DNA of 44,169 nucleotides, taken from assembly GCA_016217925.1 (NCBI GenBank), contig JACRFK010000005.1, positions 1 through 44,169 on the forward strand, read 5' to 3'. Of this stretch, positions 12,374 through 20,598 are shown one piece after another; positions within the stretch are counted from its first letter, which is position 1; every line of letters starts with the position of its first letter. The translations under genes were made by a program, and so were the position numbers. This DNA comes from Candidatus Kaiserbacteria bacterium. GTDB taxonomy: Bacteria > Patescibacteriota > Minisyncoccia > Phycocordibacterales > UBA2100. The notes under the pieces were generated by a model. It did no database searches and was not told the origin of the DNA. It saw only the letters and a program-made list of their open reading frames with translations.

Positions 12374-12535
12374 TCCTCTGCCTCGTAGGGGGCTTTGTTT
12401 TTTAGCCTGATCCCGCCCTTTCTGAATAAAGAGCGGGATATCGTAAGAAACCGAAGCCACGCGAAGCTTTCGTAACCAGGTGCCGCAAGGCGGGGTGCAG
12501 AAGCTTCAAACTCTCCTTACTCGGCGCATATCTCT
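12374..12535 (+). promoter_or_regulatory. Long structured leader of rpsZ
   Basis: ~155 bases without a gene. ATCCCGC (12410-12416) pairs with GCGGGAT (12433-12439), with CTTT/AAAG inside; GAAGCTT (12463-12469) pairs with AAGCTTC (12501-12507) around GTGCC-gcaa-GGC. Placement before a ribosomal operon suggests autogenous control, but I recognise no known leader motif. Confidence 0.4.
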
Positions 12536-12721
12536 ATGGCAAAGAAATCAATGAAAATAAAGGCGCGACGGACGCCGAAATTCTCAAGCCGCACCGTGCG
12601 ACGCTGCTTCAAGTGCGGTCGCCCGCGCGGGTTTATGCGCGATTTCAATCTGTGCCGCATCTGTTTCCGCGAAGAAGCATTGGAAGGAAATATCCCGGGA
12701 ATCAAAAAATCTTCATGGTAA
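12536..12721 (+). CDS. rpsZ: 30S ribosomal protein uS14, zinc-binding type
   Basis: 61 residues, the short C+ form of uS14. Two CxxC pairs (CFKC at ~24-27, CRIC at ~39-42) bind zinc. [19 protein letters not shown] is the N-terminus and [11 protein letters not shown] the end. It overlaps rpsH by 7 bases (ATGGTAA), so they are likely translationally coupled. Confidence 0.96.
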   Translation: MAKKSMKIKARRTPKFSSRTVRRCFKCGRPRGFMRDFNLCRICFREEALEGNIPGIKKSSW

Positions 12722-13110
12722 ACGATACAATCGGTGACTTCATAGTGCGTCTCACGAATGCCGGTGCCATCAAGAAGGCGTCGGTCTCGATCCCGTACTC
12801 TGCGTTCAAGATGGCCGTCGCGGAAAAGTTGAAAGACATGGGTTACATACAGGACATCGAGAAAAAAGGAAAGAAGGTCAAGAAGACCCTCGACGTTACC
12901 CTCAAGTACGACGGAGCCGGAGAGCATGTCATCCGGGGCGTGAAGCGCGTCTCGAAGCCCGGTCGTCGTCTGTACAAGAGCACGCGCGAAATAATGCCGG
13001 TGCGCTACGGACACGGGGCATTGGTACTTTCGACACCGAAGGGTGTTCTCTCCGATAAGGAAGCACGTAAACAAAATGTTGGCGGCGAGGCCTTGTTCGA
13101 AATTTGGTAA
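12715..13110 (+). CDS. rpsH: 30S ribosomal protein uS8 (S8)
   Basis: 131 residues. [21 protein letters not shown] is the uS8 N-terminus, and [43 protein letters not shown] the conserved C-terminal rRNA-binding part. uS8 binds 16S helix 21 and, in E. coli, represses the spc operon. ATG 12715 lies inside the rpsZ end; an earlier in-frame GTG-like start is not conserved. Confidence 0.97.
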   Translation: MVNDTIGDFIVRLTNAGAIKKASVSIPYSAFKMAVAEKLKDMGYIQDIEKKGKKVKKTLDVTLKYDGAGEHVIRGVKRVSKPGRRLYKSTREIMPVRYGHGALVLSTPKGVLSDKEARKQNVGGEALFEIW

Positions 13111-13115
13111 ATAAT

Positions 13116-13664
13116 ATGAGCAGAATAGGAAAAAGAGCAATAACGATACCCACCGGCACTGATGTGTCCGTCGCTTCGAGCGAACTGGTAGTGAAAGGGA
13201 AGGGCGGGACCTTGAAGCGCATGGTACACCCCGCAGTGTCTATCTCGATAGCAAATGGGGAGGTCACCGTCACACCCAAAGAAAAGTCACGGCTCGGCCG
13301 CGCGCTCTGGGGCACGTACGCAGCGCATGTCCGCAATATGATAGGTGGAGTAAACACTCCGTTCGTAAAGAAGCTGCAAGTAGAAGGCATCGGGTACAAG
13401 GCCGAACTTTCAGGCAAACAACTCAAGCTCACCGTCGGGTTCTCGCATCCTGTGGTACTTGCTATTCCCGAGGGCATCACCGCGGCCGTCGAAAAGAATA
13501 TCATCACTGTCTCGGGCGCCGACAAAGAGGCTGTCGGCGAATTCGCCGCTTCGATCCGGGCACAGAAGAAACCGGAGCCGTACAAGGGCAAGGGAATACG
13601 GTACGAAGGCGAAGTCGTACGCCAGAAGCAGGGCAAAAAAGCCGCTGCTGCAGCAACCGCATAA
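13116..13664 (+). CDS. rplF: 50S ribosomal protein uL6 (L6)
   Basis: 182 residues, normal. MSRIGKRAITIPTG at the start, LWGTYAAHVRNMIGGV (~68-83), and the second domain with VEGIGYKAEL and KKPEPYKGKGIRYEGE (~153-168). uL6 lies near the GTPase centre. Ends in AAAAATA. A 124-bp palindrome separates it from rplR. Confidence 0.97.
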   Translation: MSRIGKRAITIPTGTDVSVASSELVVKGKGGTLKRMVHPAVSISIANGEVTVTPKEKSRLGRALWGTYAAHVRNMIGGVNTPFVKKLQVEGIGYKAELSGKQLKLTVGFSHPVVLAIPEGITAAVEKNIITVSGADKEAVGEFAASIRAQKKPEPYKGKGIRYEGEVVRQKQGKKAAAAATA

Positions 13665-13666
13665 AC

Positions 13667-13790
13667 AGAGTATGGATAAAAAACTCATCTACTTCGTTAC
13701 AGGGCCCCAGCACCGCTCTCGCCGTATTTCCAATACGTCTCGAGCGTTGCCTTCCCCGTGCCTCGTATCTGAGCTTTTTATCCACACTCT
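13667..13790. repeat. 124-bp palindromic element between rplF and rplR
   Basis: Terminal arms AGAGTATGGATAAAAAACTCA (13667-13687, one base over 20: key part TGGATAAAAA) and its near-complement at 13770-13790 pair at 19 of 21 positions; an inner CGTATT-tcc-AATACG marks the centre. The two strands can be read as similar peptides (both begin MDKKL and end with FIHTL), as expected of a palindrome. Same size class as the other elements here but different arms. Confidence 0.65.
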
Positions 13791-13799
13791 AAAATAAGT

Positions 13800-14144
13800 A
13801 TGGCGCTCTCTAAAACACAGCAAAGAATCCGCCGCCACAAGCGCGTGCGCGCGAAGGTAATCGGGACGGAAACCCGTCCTCGACTTTCGGTATTCAAATC
13901 CAATACACGCCTCGTGGCGCAGATCATCGACGACACGAAGGGCGTCACTATCGCAGCTGTTTCATCGGGAAGCGAAAAGGGGAAGACTCCGCGCGAACGA
14001 GCAGAAGCAGCGGCTACGACTATCGCAAAACTCGCGAGCGGGAAAGGCATCAAAGCTGTCGTGTTCGACCGCGGTGGTTTCCAATACCTTGGCACGGTAA
14101 AAGCCTTTGCGGACGCTGCACGCGCTGCGGGATTAGAATTTTAA
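13800..14144 (+). CDS. rplR: 50S ribosomal protein uL18 (L18)
   Basis: 114 residues. [27 protein letters not shown] (~9-35) and [29 protein letters not shown] at the end are the uL18 signature. It binds 5S rRNA with uL5. Separated from rplF by a palindromic element and from rpsE by 23 bases. Confidence 0.97.
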   Translation: MALSKTQQRIRRHKRVRAKVIGTETRPRLSVFKSNTRLVAQIIDDTKGVTIAAVSSGSEKGKTPRERAEAAATTIAKLASGKGIKAVVFDRGGFQYLGTVKAFADAARAAGLEF

Positions 14145-14167
14145 CCCCATGAGAAAATAAATATTGT

Positions 14168-14860
14168 ATGACCGATAAAAATCCAAAAGACTCGACAGAT
14201 AAAGTTCTCACTACGCCACAGACGTCTTTTTCTCACGGGGTGGCAGATGAAAATACAAAAGAAATAAAACCGACCGAAGTAGCAGCGGCCGAGGTGTCAT
14301 CGCAGGCTCCGACTGACACGCGCACACCGAAGGCGGGGTTTGCTGGCCGAGGCAATCGCGATCGTCGCGGGGGCGGGAGAGGTGGCCGACCGGGCGGAGG
14401 ACGCCGTGGGGGAGATGAACGCCGCAGCGAGTTCGCACAAAAGTTGATCGGTATTCGCCGCGTCGCGCGCGTCATGGCAGGAGGTCGTCGCTTCAATTTC
14501 AGCGCAGCACTCGTCTTGGGCGACAAGAAGGGGCGTGTGGGCGTCGGATTGGGCAAAGCGGCGGATACGGCACAGGCGATAGAAAAAGCCACTCGCGCAG
14601 CGAAGCGTGCGATGATACAGGTCAACCTCACGAAGAGCCGCAGCATTCCCCACAACATCGAAGCGAAGTTCTGCGCATCACGCGTGGAGATCCGTCCGAG
14701 TGCCGGTCGCGGGCTCGTCGCGGGCTCTTCGGTGCGTACTGTTCTTGAACTTGCAGGTGTAACCGACGTGACCGCGAAGTTGCTCTCGCGCAGCAAGAAT
14801 CCGGTGAACAACGCGCGCGCAGCAATCGAAGCTCTTAAGAAAATATCCATCGGAAAATAA
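14168..14860 (+). CDS. rpsE: 30S ribosomal protein uS5 (S5) with a long RGG-rich N-terminal extension
   Basis: 230 residues against ~165 usual. The uS5 core starts at ~93 (LIGIRRVARVMAGGRRFNFSA), with GDKKGRVGVGLGKA and PSAGRGLVAGSSVRTVLELAGV later. The first ~92 residues are acidic then Gly/Arg-rich (GRGNRDRRGGGRGGRPGGGRRGG), a likely disordered RNA-binding tail. uS5 has a role in decoding fidelity and mRNA entry. No rpmD (uL30) follows; rplO starts 5 bases after the stop, as known for CPR bacteria. Confidence 0.96.
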   Translation: MTDKNPKDSTDKVLTTPQTSFSHGVADENTKEIKPTEVAAAEVSSQAPTDTRTPKAGFAGRGNRDRRGGGRGGRPGGGRRGGDERRSEFAQKLIGIRRVARVMAGGRRFNFSAALVLGDKKGRVGVGLGKAADTAQAIEKATRAAKRAMIQVNLTKSRSIPHNIEAKFCASRVEIRPSAGRGLVAGSSVRTVLELAGVTDVTAKLLSRSKNPVNNARAAIEALKKISIGK

Positions 14861-14865
14861 CTTAT

Positions 14866-15309
14866 ATGGCATCACTCAATTCACTCAAACGCACGACTGC
14901 ACGCAAAGAGCTGCGCGTCGGACGCGGAGGCAAGCGCGGCAAGACCTCCGGCCGCGGCACCAAAGGTCAGAACGCGCGCGCAGGTCGCAAAAAGCGTCCG
15001 GAAATGCGCGACATAATCAAGAAGTTGCCGAAGCGCCGTGGATACGGAAAGAATCGTGGGCGCAGCGTTGACGGTACCCGATTGGACGCCGTTGTTATCT
15101 CCCTCGATCGCCTCGAGAAGCTTTTTGATAGCGGTGCCGAAGTCACGTCGAAAACGCTCGCAGAGAAGCATGCGATCTCTACTCGTGTTATGCCGCCTGT
15201 TAAGATAGTGGGGACCGGCAGCCTAAGCAAGAAGCTCTCGGTCAAGGGTATCGCAGTCTCAGCAGGAGCGCGTGTCGCGATAGAGAAGGCGGGAGGTAGC
15301 ATAGCCTAA
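14866..15309 (+). CDS. rplO: 50S ribosomal protein uL15 (L15)
   Basis: 147 residues. Basic Gly-rich N-terminus with RVGRGGKRGKTSGRGTKGQNAR (~17-38), then RRGYGKNRGRSVDGTRLDAVVISLDRL; the globular end has GARVAIEKAGGSI. uL15 is a late 50S assembly protein. Follows rpsE with no uL30 between; secY is 13 bases downstream. Confidence 0.97.
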   Translation: MASLNSLKRTTARKELRVGRGGKRGKTSGRGTKGQNARAGRKKRPEMRDIIKKLPKRRGYGKNRGRSVDGTRLDAVVISLDRLEKLFDSGAEVTSKTLAEKHAISTRVMPPVKIVGTGSLSKKLSVKGIAVSAGARVAIEKAGGSIA

Positions 15310-15322
15310 ACGAACCAGATAT

Positions 15323-16597
15323 ATGATGGAATCATTTCTTCGCAAAATAAAGCTTGTCTTCGAAGATGAGACTCTACGCACACGCATTCTCTTCATCCTC
15401 GGCGCTCTCGTCGTTTTTCGTCTTCTCGCCGCGATTCCCATTCCGGGTATTAATGCGGCGCAACTTGATTCTTTTTTGAACAGCAATCAATTCCTCGGAC
15501 TCCTCAACATCTTTTCCGGAGGTGGTTTCTCAAACCTATCGATCATGATGATCGGTGTCTCTCCGTACATCACCGCATCTATCGTGATGCAGCTCATGAC
15601 GATTCTCATTCCGCGACTGAAAGAGATGTACCAAGAAGAGGGAGATGCGGGCCGTATGCGCTTCATGCAGTACTCGCGTTACCTCTCGGTGCCTCTGGCG
15701 TTCATCCAAGGTTTCGGGTTCCTTCTTCTCCTACAGCAGAACGGTATTGTTTCGCAGCTCTCCCCGCTCGGCTTTGTCACCAATGTGGTTGTGATCGCAG
15801 CGGGCGCGATGCTCATCATGTGGATCGGTGAGCTCATTTCCGAGTTTGGTGTCGGCAACGGCATCTCGCTTATCATCTTCGCCGGTATCGTTGCTGGTTT
15901 ACCATCCTCTCTCGCACAACTGATCTTCAGTTTCGACGTCTCGCAGGTCCCTGTCTATCTCGGATTTACCATCGCTGCCGCGGTCATCATCGCGGGAGTC
16001 GTCTACATCACCGAAGCAGAGCGCCCGATCCCGGTCACGTATGCGCGGCGCGTACGAGGGACAAAGGTCCTCGGCGGCATCTCTACGTATTTACCCCTGC
16101 GCGTGAATCAAGCGGGTGTCATTCCGATTATTTTTGCGCTCTCCATTCTTCTCTTTCCGCAGATGATCGCCACATTCCTCGCACAGAGCGCCATTCCGTT
16201 CATCGCATCAGGCGCTTCGGCGGTCGTTGCGGCACTTGCCAATCAATGGGTCTACGGCGCGCTCTATTTCTTTTTGGTCGTCGTCTTCACATACTTCTAC
16301 ACTGCTATCACGTTTGAGCCGAACCAGATCGCAAAAAACCTCCAGAAGAACGGCGCCTTCATTCCGGGTGTACGTCCGGGAGGCACGACGAGCGAGTACC
16401 TCGGCAACATCATCACCCGCATCACCCTCGTCGGCGCGCTTTTCCTCGGAGTGCTTGCGGTCTTGCCGATAGTCCTACAAGGGATTACCGGCATCACCGT
16501 AATAACCATCGGCGGTACCGCCCTTCTCATCGTCGTCTCCGTTGTGCTTGACCTGGTGAAAAAGATTGACGCACAGACCTCCATACGGGAGTATTAG
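15323..16597 (+). CDS. secY: Protein translocase subunit SecY
   Basis: 424 residues with about ten membrane segments. Signatures: ALVVFRLLAAIPIPGIN in the first segment, FSGGGFSNLSIMMIGVSPYITASIVMQLM (plug region, ~63-92), ITEAERPIPVTYARR loop (~230-245), and FEPNQIAKNLQKNGAFIPGVRPG (~331-353). SecY is the channel of the Sec translocon, needed to export the surface proteins in this window. ATG 15323 and 15326 are both possible starts. An ATCCCGTTAGA palindrome follows the stop after 7 bases. Confidence 0.98.
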   Translation: MMESFLRKIKLVFEDETLRTRILFILGALVVFRLLAAIPIPGINAAQLDSFLNSNQFLGLLNIFSGGGFSNLSIMMIGVSPYITASIVMQLMTILIPRLKEMYQEEGDAGRMRFMQYSRYLSVPLAFIQGFGFLLLLQQNGIVSQLSPLGFVTNVVVIAAGAMLIMWIGELISEFGVGNGISLIIFAGIVAGLPSSLAQLIFSFDVSQVPVYLGFTIAAAVIIAGVVYITEAERPIPVTYARRVRGTKVLGGISTYLPLRVNQAGVIPIIFALSILLFPQMIATFLAQSAIPFIASGASAVVAALANQWVYGALYFFLVVVFTYFYTAITFEPNQIAKNLQKNGAFIPGVRPGGTTSEYLGNIITRITLVGALFLGVLAVLPIVLQGITGITVITIGGTALLIVVSVVLDLVKKIDAQTSIREY

Positions 16598-16600
16598 CGG

Positions 16601-16720
16601 ATGAATCCCGTTAGAAATAGCGGACTGTCACTCATTTCCTCACACATGGTCGTTTTTATCACTCATAACAAAATAGGGCGTGTACCCAGTATCCGGTCCG
16701 CGTCCTATTTCTAACGGGAT
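16601..16720 (+). repeat. Palindromic element 2 of the ATCCCGTTAGA family, abutting the kinase start
   Basis: Left arm from 16605 and right arm to 16720 share ATCCCGTTAGAAATAG, with an inner GCGGAC pairing after a bulge. As in element 1, it contains a frame starting MNPVRN (16601-16714, 37 codons) whose TAA lies 4 bases before the downstream ATG, and its last AT forms that ATG (16719). Confidence 0.8.
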
Positions 16721-17282
16721 GAAAAAAGAGTTGATAACCATCGCAGGTTCGCTCGGATCGGGAAAATCTTCAACCGCGAAAGAAGTTGCGCGCGCTCTCG
16801 GCTATCGGCACTTTTCTTCAGGCGACCTTTTTCGTCAAATAGCGGCGCAGCGCGGAGAATCCGTCGAAGCGACGAATATCTCCGCGGAAGCAAAGCGGGA
16901 TATTGATTACCAAGTCGATGAATTGCTCCAGCAAATGGGGAAGACGGAAAATAAGCTCGTCATCGATTCGCGCATGGCATGGCACTGGATGCCGGGTTCT
17001 TTCAAAGTGTTTCTTAGCGTTGACCTCGATTCGGCTGCGCAGCGTATTTTCCAGGATGTGCTCACAAAAAGTCGTGTGAGCGAACACGCCGAATCGGTAG
17101 AAGATGTGCGGGCGAGCATCGAGCGAAGGTTCGCGAGCGAGCAAAAACGATACTTCTCTCTATACGGCGTGAATCCAACTGATCCGAAAAATTTTGATCT
17201 CGTCATTGATACCAAGGACAACAGCCTAAGCGGGGTCACTGATATCGTTCTGGAAAAATACAAGGAATGGCGTAATAGCTAG
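16719..17282 (+). CDS. Cytidylate-kinase-like nucleoside monophosphate kinase
   Basis: 187 residues. P-loop ITIAGSLGSGKSSTAKEVARALGYRHFSSGDLFRQIA (~6-42) matches the short archaeal/CPR-type cytidylate kinase family (AAA_18); DSRMAWHWMPGSFKVFLSV (~78-96) and the Arg-rich lid segment support it. It would phosphorylate CMP/dCMP. I choose ATG 16719 rather than an in-frame upstream codon inside the palindrome. It sits between secY and adk, where many genomes have only adk. Confidence 0.8.
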   Translation: MKKELITIAGSLGSGKSSTAKEVARALGYRHFSSGDLFRQIAAQRGESVEATNISAEAKRDIDYQVDELLQQMGKTENKLVIDSRMAWHWMPGSFKVFLSVDLDSAAQRIFQDVLTKSRVSEHAESVEDVRASIERRFASEQKRYFSLYGVNPTDPKNFDLVIDTKDNSLSGVTDIVLEKYKEWRNS

Positions 17283-17349
17283 ACAGGATAGAGTATAGTC
17301 GCTTCGCTCGTTTACCCGTCGCTCGCTCGGAAGTCCCAAAGCAAGCTTT

Positions 17350-17379
17350 GTGACTTCCCTCGCTCCGCTAGGGTATAAT
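17350..17379 (+). promoter_or_regulatory. Leaderless promoter of adk
   Basis: A consensus -10 TATAAT (17374-17379) with GTGACT (17350-17355) 18 bases upstream. Transcription would start at about 17386, one base before the adk ATG at 17387. The gap 17283-17349 holds a GGAAGTC/GACTTCC hairpin (17330s to 17357) and CGCTTCGCTCG-type repeats. Confidence 0.7.
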
Positions 17380-17386
17380 CATCGCT

Positions 17387-17986
17387 ATGAAACCACTCAC
17401 CGTCGCATTCTTCGGCATATCCGGCTCCGGCAAAGGGACGCAATGCGAGCTTCTAGAGAAGTACTTGCAGAAGAACGACCCTACACGTGCCGTCGTACGT
17501 CCCGAGATGGGCAACCTCTTGCGCGATTTTATGAAGACAGGCACGTCGCTTGCCAAGCGCACGGGCGCCATCCTTGCTGCGGGCGGTCTCGTGCCTTCTT
17601 TCATGCCCATTTATATGCTTACCGGTATGCTCAACACTTCTTTTGACGGCACGCAGCACCTCATACTCGACGGGACCTGTCGGAGGCCCGACCAGTCGCG
17701 CGCGGTCGACGACATGATGAAACTTTGGGAAAGAGAAAATTTGCAGGCGGTCGTCCTCACGCTCTCGCAAGCATCCGCAAAGAAAAGACTCATTGCTCGT
17801 GGCCGCTTCGACGACGCCAAAGACGAAGCGCTTGCGAGCCGGTTCGCATGGTACGAGGAGCATGTAGTGCCGTCCATTGAAGAACTTCGAAAACTTGGAT
17901 GGACCGTTCACGAGATCGAAGGTGAAGCCAATATTGATGAGGTGTTCGCAGAAATAGTTACGGCGCTCAAGATCCAAAATACTTAA
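17387..17986 (+). CDS. adk: Adenylate kinase
   Basis: 199 residues. P-loop FFGISGSGKGTQCELLEKYL (~8-27); NMP-binding MGNLLRDFMKTGTSLAKRTG; substrate motif LILDGTCRRPDQ (~86-97); LID Arg RGRFDDAKDEALASRFAWYEE (~146-166). Converts ATP+AMP to 2 ADP. Short-LID form without zinc cysteines. Followed 5 bases later by map, probably in one transcript. Confidence 0.9.
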   Translation: MKPLTVAFFGISGSGKGTQCELLEKYLQKNDPTRAVVRPEMGNLLRDFMKTGTSLAKRTGAILAAGGLVPSFMPIYMLTGMLNTSFDGTQHLILDGTCRRPDQSRAVDDMMKLWERENLQAVVLTLSQASAKKRLIARGRFDDAKDEALASRFAWYEEHVVPSIEELRKLGWTVHEIEGEANIDEVFAEIVTALKIQNT

Positions 17987-17991
17987 TTAGC

Positions 17992-18762
17992 ATGATAGCA
18001 AAGACGAAAGCCGAAATAGACGCGCTCCGCGAAGGCGGCAGGCGCTTGGCGAGCCATGTGCGGATGCTGAGTCAGATGGTGAAGCCGGGGCTCGTGGCGC
18101 GTGAACTTGAGTACAAAGCGCGCGAAATGGTGAAAGCTGATGGCGACATACTCGCGTTCCACGGACACAAGGAGCGCAAGACCGACGTGCCGTATCCTTC
18201 GGGACTGTGCCTTTCCATCAACGACGTCATCGTGCACTCGCCCGCGAGTCAGAATAACGCCGTCATTCAAGAAGGGGATGTGGTGTGCCTCGACTTCGGT
18301 ATCAAACACAAGGGACTCTACACCGACCATGCGGCGACCGTCATCGCCGGTAAACCGACGAGCCCGCATGACGAAGAGTTAGTGCGCGGTACGTACGAGG
18401 CACTCGCGGCCGGTATCAAGGAGGCGCGGGTCGGCAACACGACCGGCGACATCGGCTACGCGGTGCAGCGTGTCGCAGAAAACTACGGATTCGGTTACCC
18501 GAAAAATCTCTCAGGTCATGGTGTGGGACTCAAGGTACACGAAGAGCCTCATGTGCCGAATTTCGGGACGCCGGGCAAAGGCGTGAAGCTCGTCGAGGGG
18601 CACGTGATAGCGATAGAGCCGATGATGACGCTCGGAAGCGGCGAGCTTTTCATCGATGACGACGGCTACTCCTACCGCACAAAAGACGGTTCACGTACCG
18701 CGCACGCCGAGCACACTGTTTTGATAACAAAAGACGGACCTGAGATTCTCACGAAAGAATAA
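17992..18762 (+). CDS. map: Methionine aminopeptidase, type I
   Basis: 256 residues. Metal ligands are visible: the first Asp in LDFGIKHKGLYTDHAAT (~101-117, both D), His in SGHGVGLKVHEEPHVPN (~176-192), Glu in IAIEPMMT, and Glu in AEHTVLI near the end. It removes the initiator Met. adk-map order after secY is typical of spc operons; infA, rpmJ, rpsM and rpoA do not follow here. Confidence 0.96.
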   Translation: MIAKTKAEIDALREGGRRLASHVRMLSQMVKPGLVARELEYKAREMVKADGDILAFHGHKERKTDVPYPSGLCLSINDVIVHSPASQNNAVIQEGDVVCLDFGIKHKGLYTDHAATVIAGKPTSPHDEELVRGTYEALAAGIKEARVGNTTGDIGYAVQRVAENYGFGYPKNLSGHGVGLKVHEEPHVPNFGTPGKGVKLVEGHVIAIEPMMTLGSGELFIDDDGYSYRTKDGSRTAHAEHTVLITKDGPEILTKE

Positions 18763-18776
18763 GTTACAATCACGGC

Positions 18777-19310
18777 ATGAACATCTGCATCTTTTGCTCC
18801 GCGAGTGATGTAGACAAGAAATACACAGACACGGCGCGGGAGCTTGCGATCCTCATCGCCCGCGGTCAGCACACGCTCGTGTGGGGAGGTTCGAATAAAG
18901 GAACGATGAGGGTCATCGCAGACGCGGCACAAGGCGCTGGCGGGAAAATCGTCGGCATAACCATGGAACTATTGAAGGTAAACGCACGCTCCAATGCCGA
19001 TGAGATGCACGTAATGAAAAACTTGCCGGAGCGGAAAGCGAAATTGCTCGAACGCTCGGACGCGATAATAGTGTTACCGGGTGGTCTGGGGACAATCGAT
19101 GAAATTACTGAAGTTCTCGAATTGAAAAAACATAAGGTACATAACAAAGCAATCGTTTTTCTCAACACGGCGGATTTTTATGCCGGCTTCAAGATGCAAC
19201 TTGAACGCATGGATGCGGAGGGCTTTCTACCGCGCCCATTATCCGAGCTTCTTTTCTTTTCGGATACACCCGAGGACGCAATGCGGTATATTACTGAGTA
19301 TGGCAATTGA
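18777..19310 (+). CDS. LOG family protein (TIGR00730-like)
   Basis: 177 residues. Motifs: ICIFCSASD at the start, LVWGGSNKGTM (~40-50), and LPGGLGTIDEITEVLELKK (~99-117), the PGGxGTxxE signature of LOG/lysine-decarboxylase-like cytokinin nucleosidases. Such enzymes cleave nucleoside 5'-monophosphates. -10 TACAAT (18765-18770) is 6 bases before the ATG, so leaderless. Overlaps purD by 11 bases. Confidence 0.85.
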   Translation: MNICIFCSASDVDKKYTDTARELAILIARGQHTLVWGGSNKGTMRVIADAAQGAGGKIVGITMELLKVNARSNADEMHVMKNLPERKAKLLERSDAIIVLPGGLGTIDEITEVLELKKHKVHNKAIVFLNTADFYAGFKMQLERMDAEGFLPRPLSELLFFSDTPEDAMRYITEYGN

Positions 19311-20580
19311 CGTTCTCATCGTTGGTAGCGGGGCGAGGGAACACGCGCTTGCATGGAAAATCGCACAGTCGCCGCGCGTGGGCAAGCTCTACGTGGCTCC
19401 GGGCAATGGCGGGACGGCCGCACTTGCAGAAAATGTGCCCATCGGCGTCATGGAGTTCGAAAAATTGGCGGCTTTCGCCAAAGAAAAGAAAATAGGCCTC
19501 ACGATTCCCGGGCCCGACGACGCGTTCGTCGGCGGCATCGTCGATGTGTTCAAAGCACACAAGTTGCGTGTGTGGGGTCCCACCAAGGAAGCCGCGCAGA
19601 TCGAAGGCTCAAAGGCATTCTCCAAGCAGTTGATGGATGAATCGAAGATACCCACCGCAAAATTCGCCGTATTCACGGCGGCCGCGCCGGCGCTCGCATA
19701 CGTACGTGCGCGCGGTGTCCCCATCGTGATAAAGGCGAGCGGGCTCGCACTGGGAAAGGGGGTATATGTATGTACGACACTTGAGGAAGCGGAGAAGGCT
19801 ATCAACGAGATCATGATAGAGCGCGTACATAAAGATGCCGGAAGTGAGGTCGTCGTCGAAGAGTTTCTTGATGGACCTGAACTCTCTATTCATGCGCTTA
19901 CCGACGGGAGCGCATACGTACTTTTTCCACCGTCGCAAGATCACAAAGCCGCCCTCGACGGGGATGAGGGGAAGAATACCGGCGGCATGGGCACCATCGC
20001 TCCCGTGCCGTGGGCAAAGCCGGAAATAATGGCAAGCATCGACGTCAAAGTCGTTGTACCGACATTCGAAGCGCTGAAAAAACGGGGCGTCCTGTTCCAG
20101 GGCCTCTTGTTTCCCGGCCTTAAATTGACGCTCGATGGTCCCAAGGTGCTCGAATACAACGCCCGTTTCGGCGATCCAGAATGCCAAGTGTATATGCGTT
20201 TGCTCAAGACCGATGTCCTAGACCTTTTTGAGGCTTCCATTGATTGCACTCTGGATGCGGTGCGCCACTCAGTCGAGTGGAATCGTGGATTTGCGGCAAA
20301 CATCGTCATCGCTTCCGGCGGCTATCCCGAAGAGTACAAGACAGGATTTCCCATTACGGGAATCGACGAAGCGCGGAACGTCGAAGGGGTTATCGTATTC
20401 CACGCTGGCACAAGACTAGAAAATGACCAACTCATGACCGCGGGTGGCCGCGTACTCAGCGTCTCCGCAGTCGGCGGCTCGCTCAAAGATGCGCTCGACC
20501 GCGCCTATGAGGCCGTCGGCAAAATCCATTTCGAGGGCCTGCACTTCCGCCGCGACATCGGTCAAAAAAGCCTTGGCTAA
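19300..20580 (+). CDS. purD: Phosphoribosylamine-glycine ligase
   Basis: 426 residues. N-terminal MAIDVLIVGSGAREHALAWKIAQS is diagnostic; ATP-grasp motifs VIKASGLALGKGV (~145), DGDEGKNTGGMGTIAPVPW (~220) and EYNARFGDPECQV (~286). Makes GAR in purine synthesis. I choose ATG 19300, overlapping the LOG gene, over an in-frame Met at 19180 whose extra 40 residues are out-of-frame LOG sequence. No other pur gene is visible. Confidence 0.95.
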   Translation: MAIDVLIVGSGAREHALAWKIAQSPRVGKLYVAPGNGGTAALAENVPIGVMEFEKLAAFAKEKKIGLTIPGPDDAFVGGIVDVFKAHKLRVWGPTKEAAQIEGSKAFSKQLMDESKIPTAKFAVFTAAAPALAYVRARGVPIVIKASGLALGKGVYVCTTLEEAEKAINEIMIERVHKDAGSEVVVEEFLDGPELSIHALTDGSAYVLFPPSQDHKAALDGDEGKNTGGMGTIAPVPWAKPEIMASIDVKVVVPTFEALKKRGVLFQGLLFPGLKLTLDGPKVLEYNARFGDPECQVYMRLLKTDVLDLFEASIDCTLDAVRHSVEWNRGFAANIVIASGGYPEEYKTGFPITGIDEARNVEGVIVFHAGTRLENDQLMTAGGRVLSVSAVGGSLKDALDRAYEAVGKIHFEGLHFRRDIGQKSLG

Positions 20581-20598
20581 TCATAGTACAAGTTTCTT

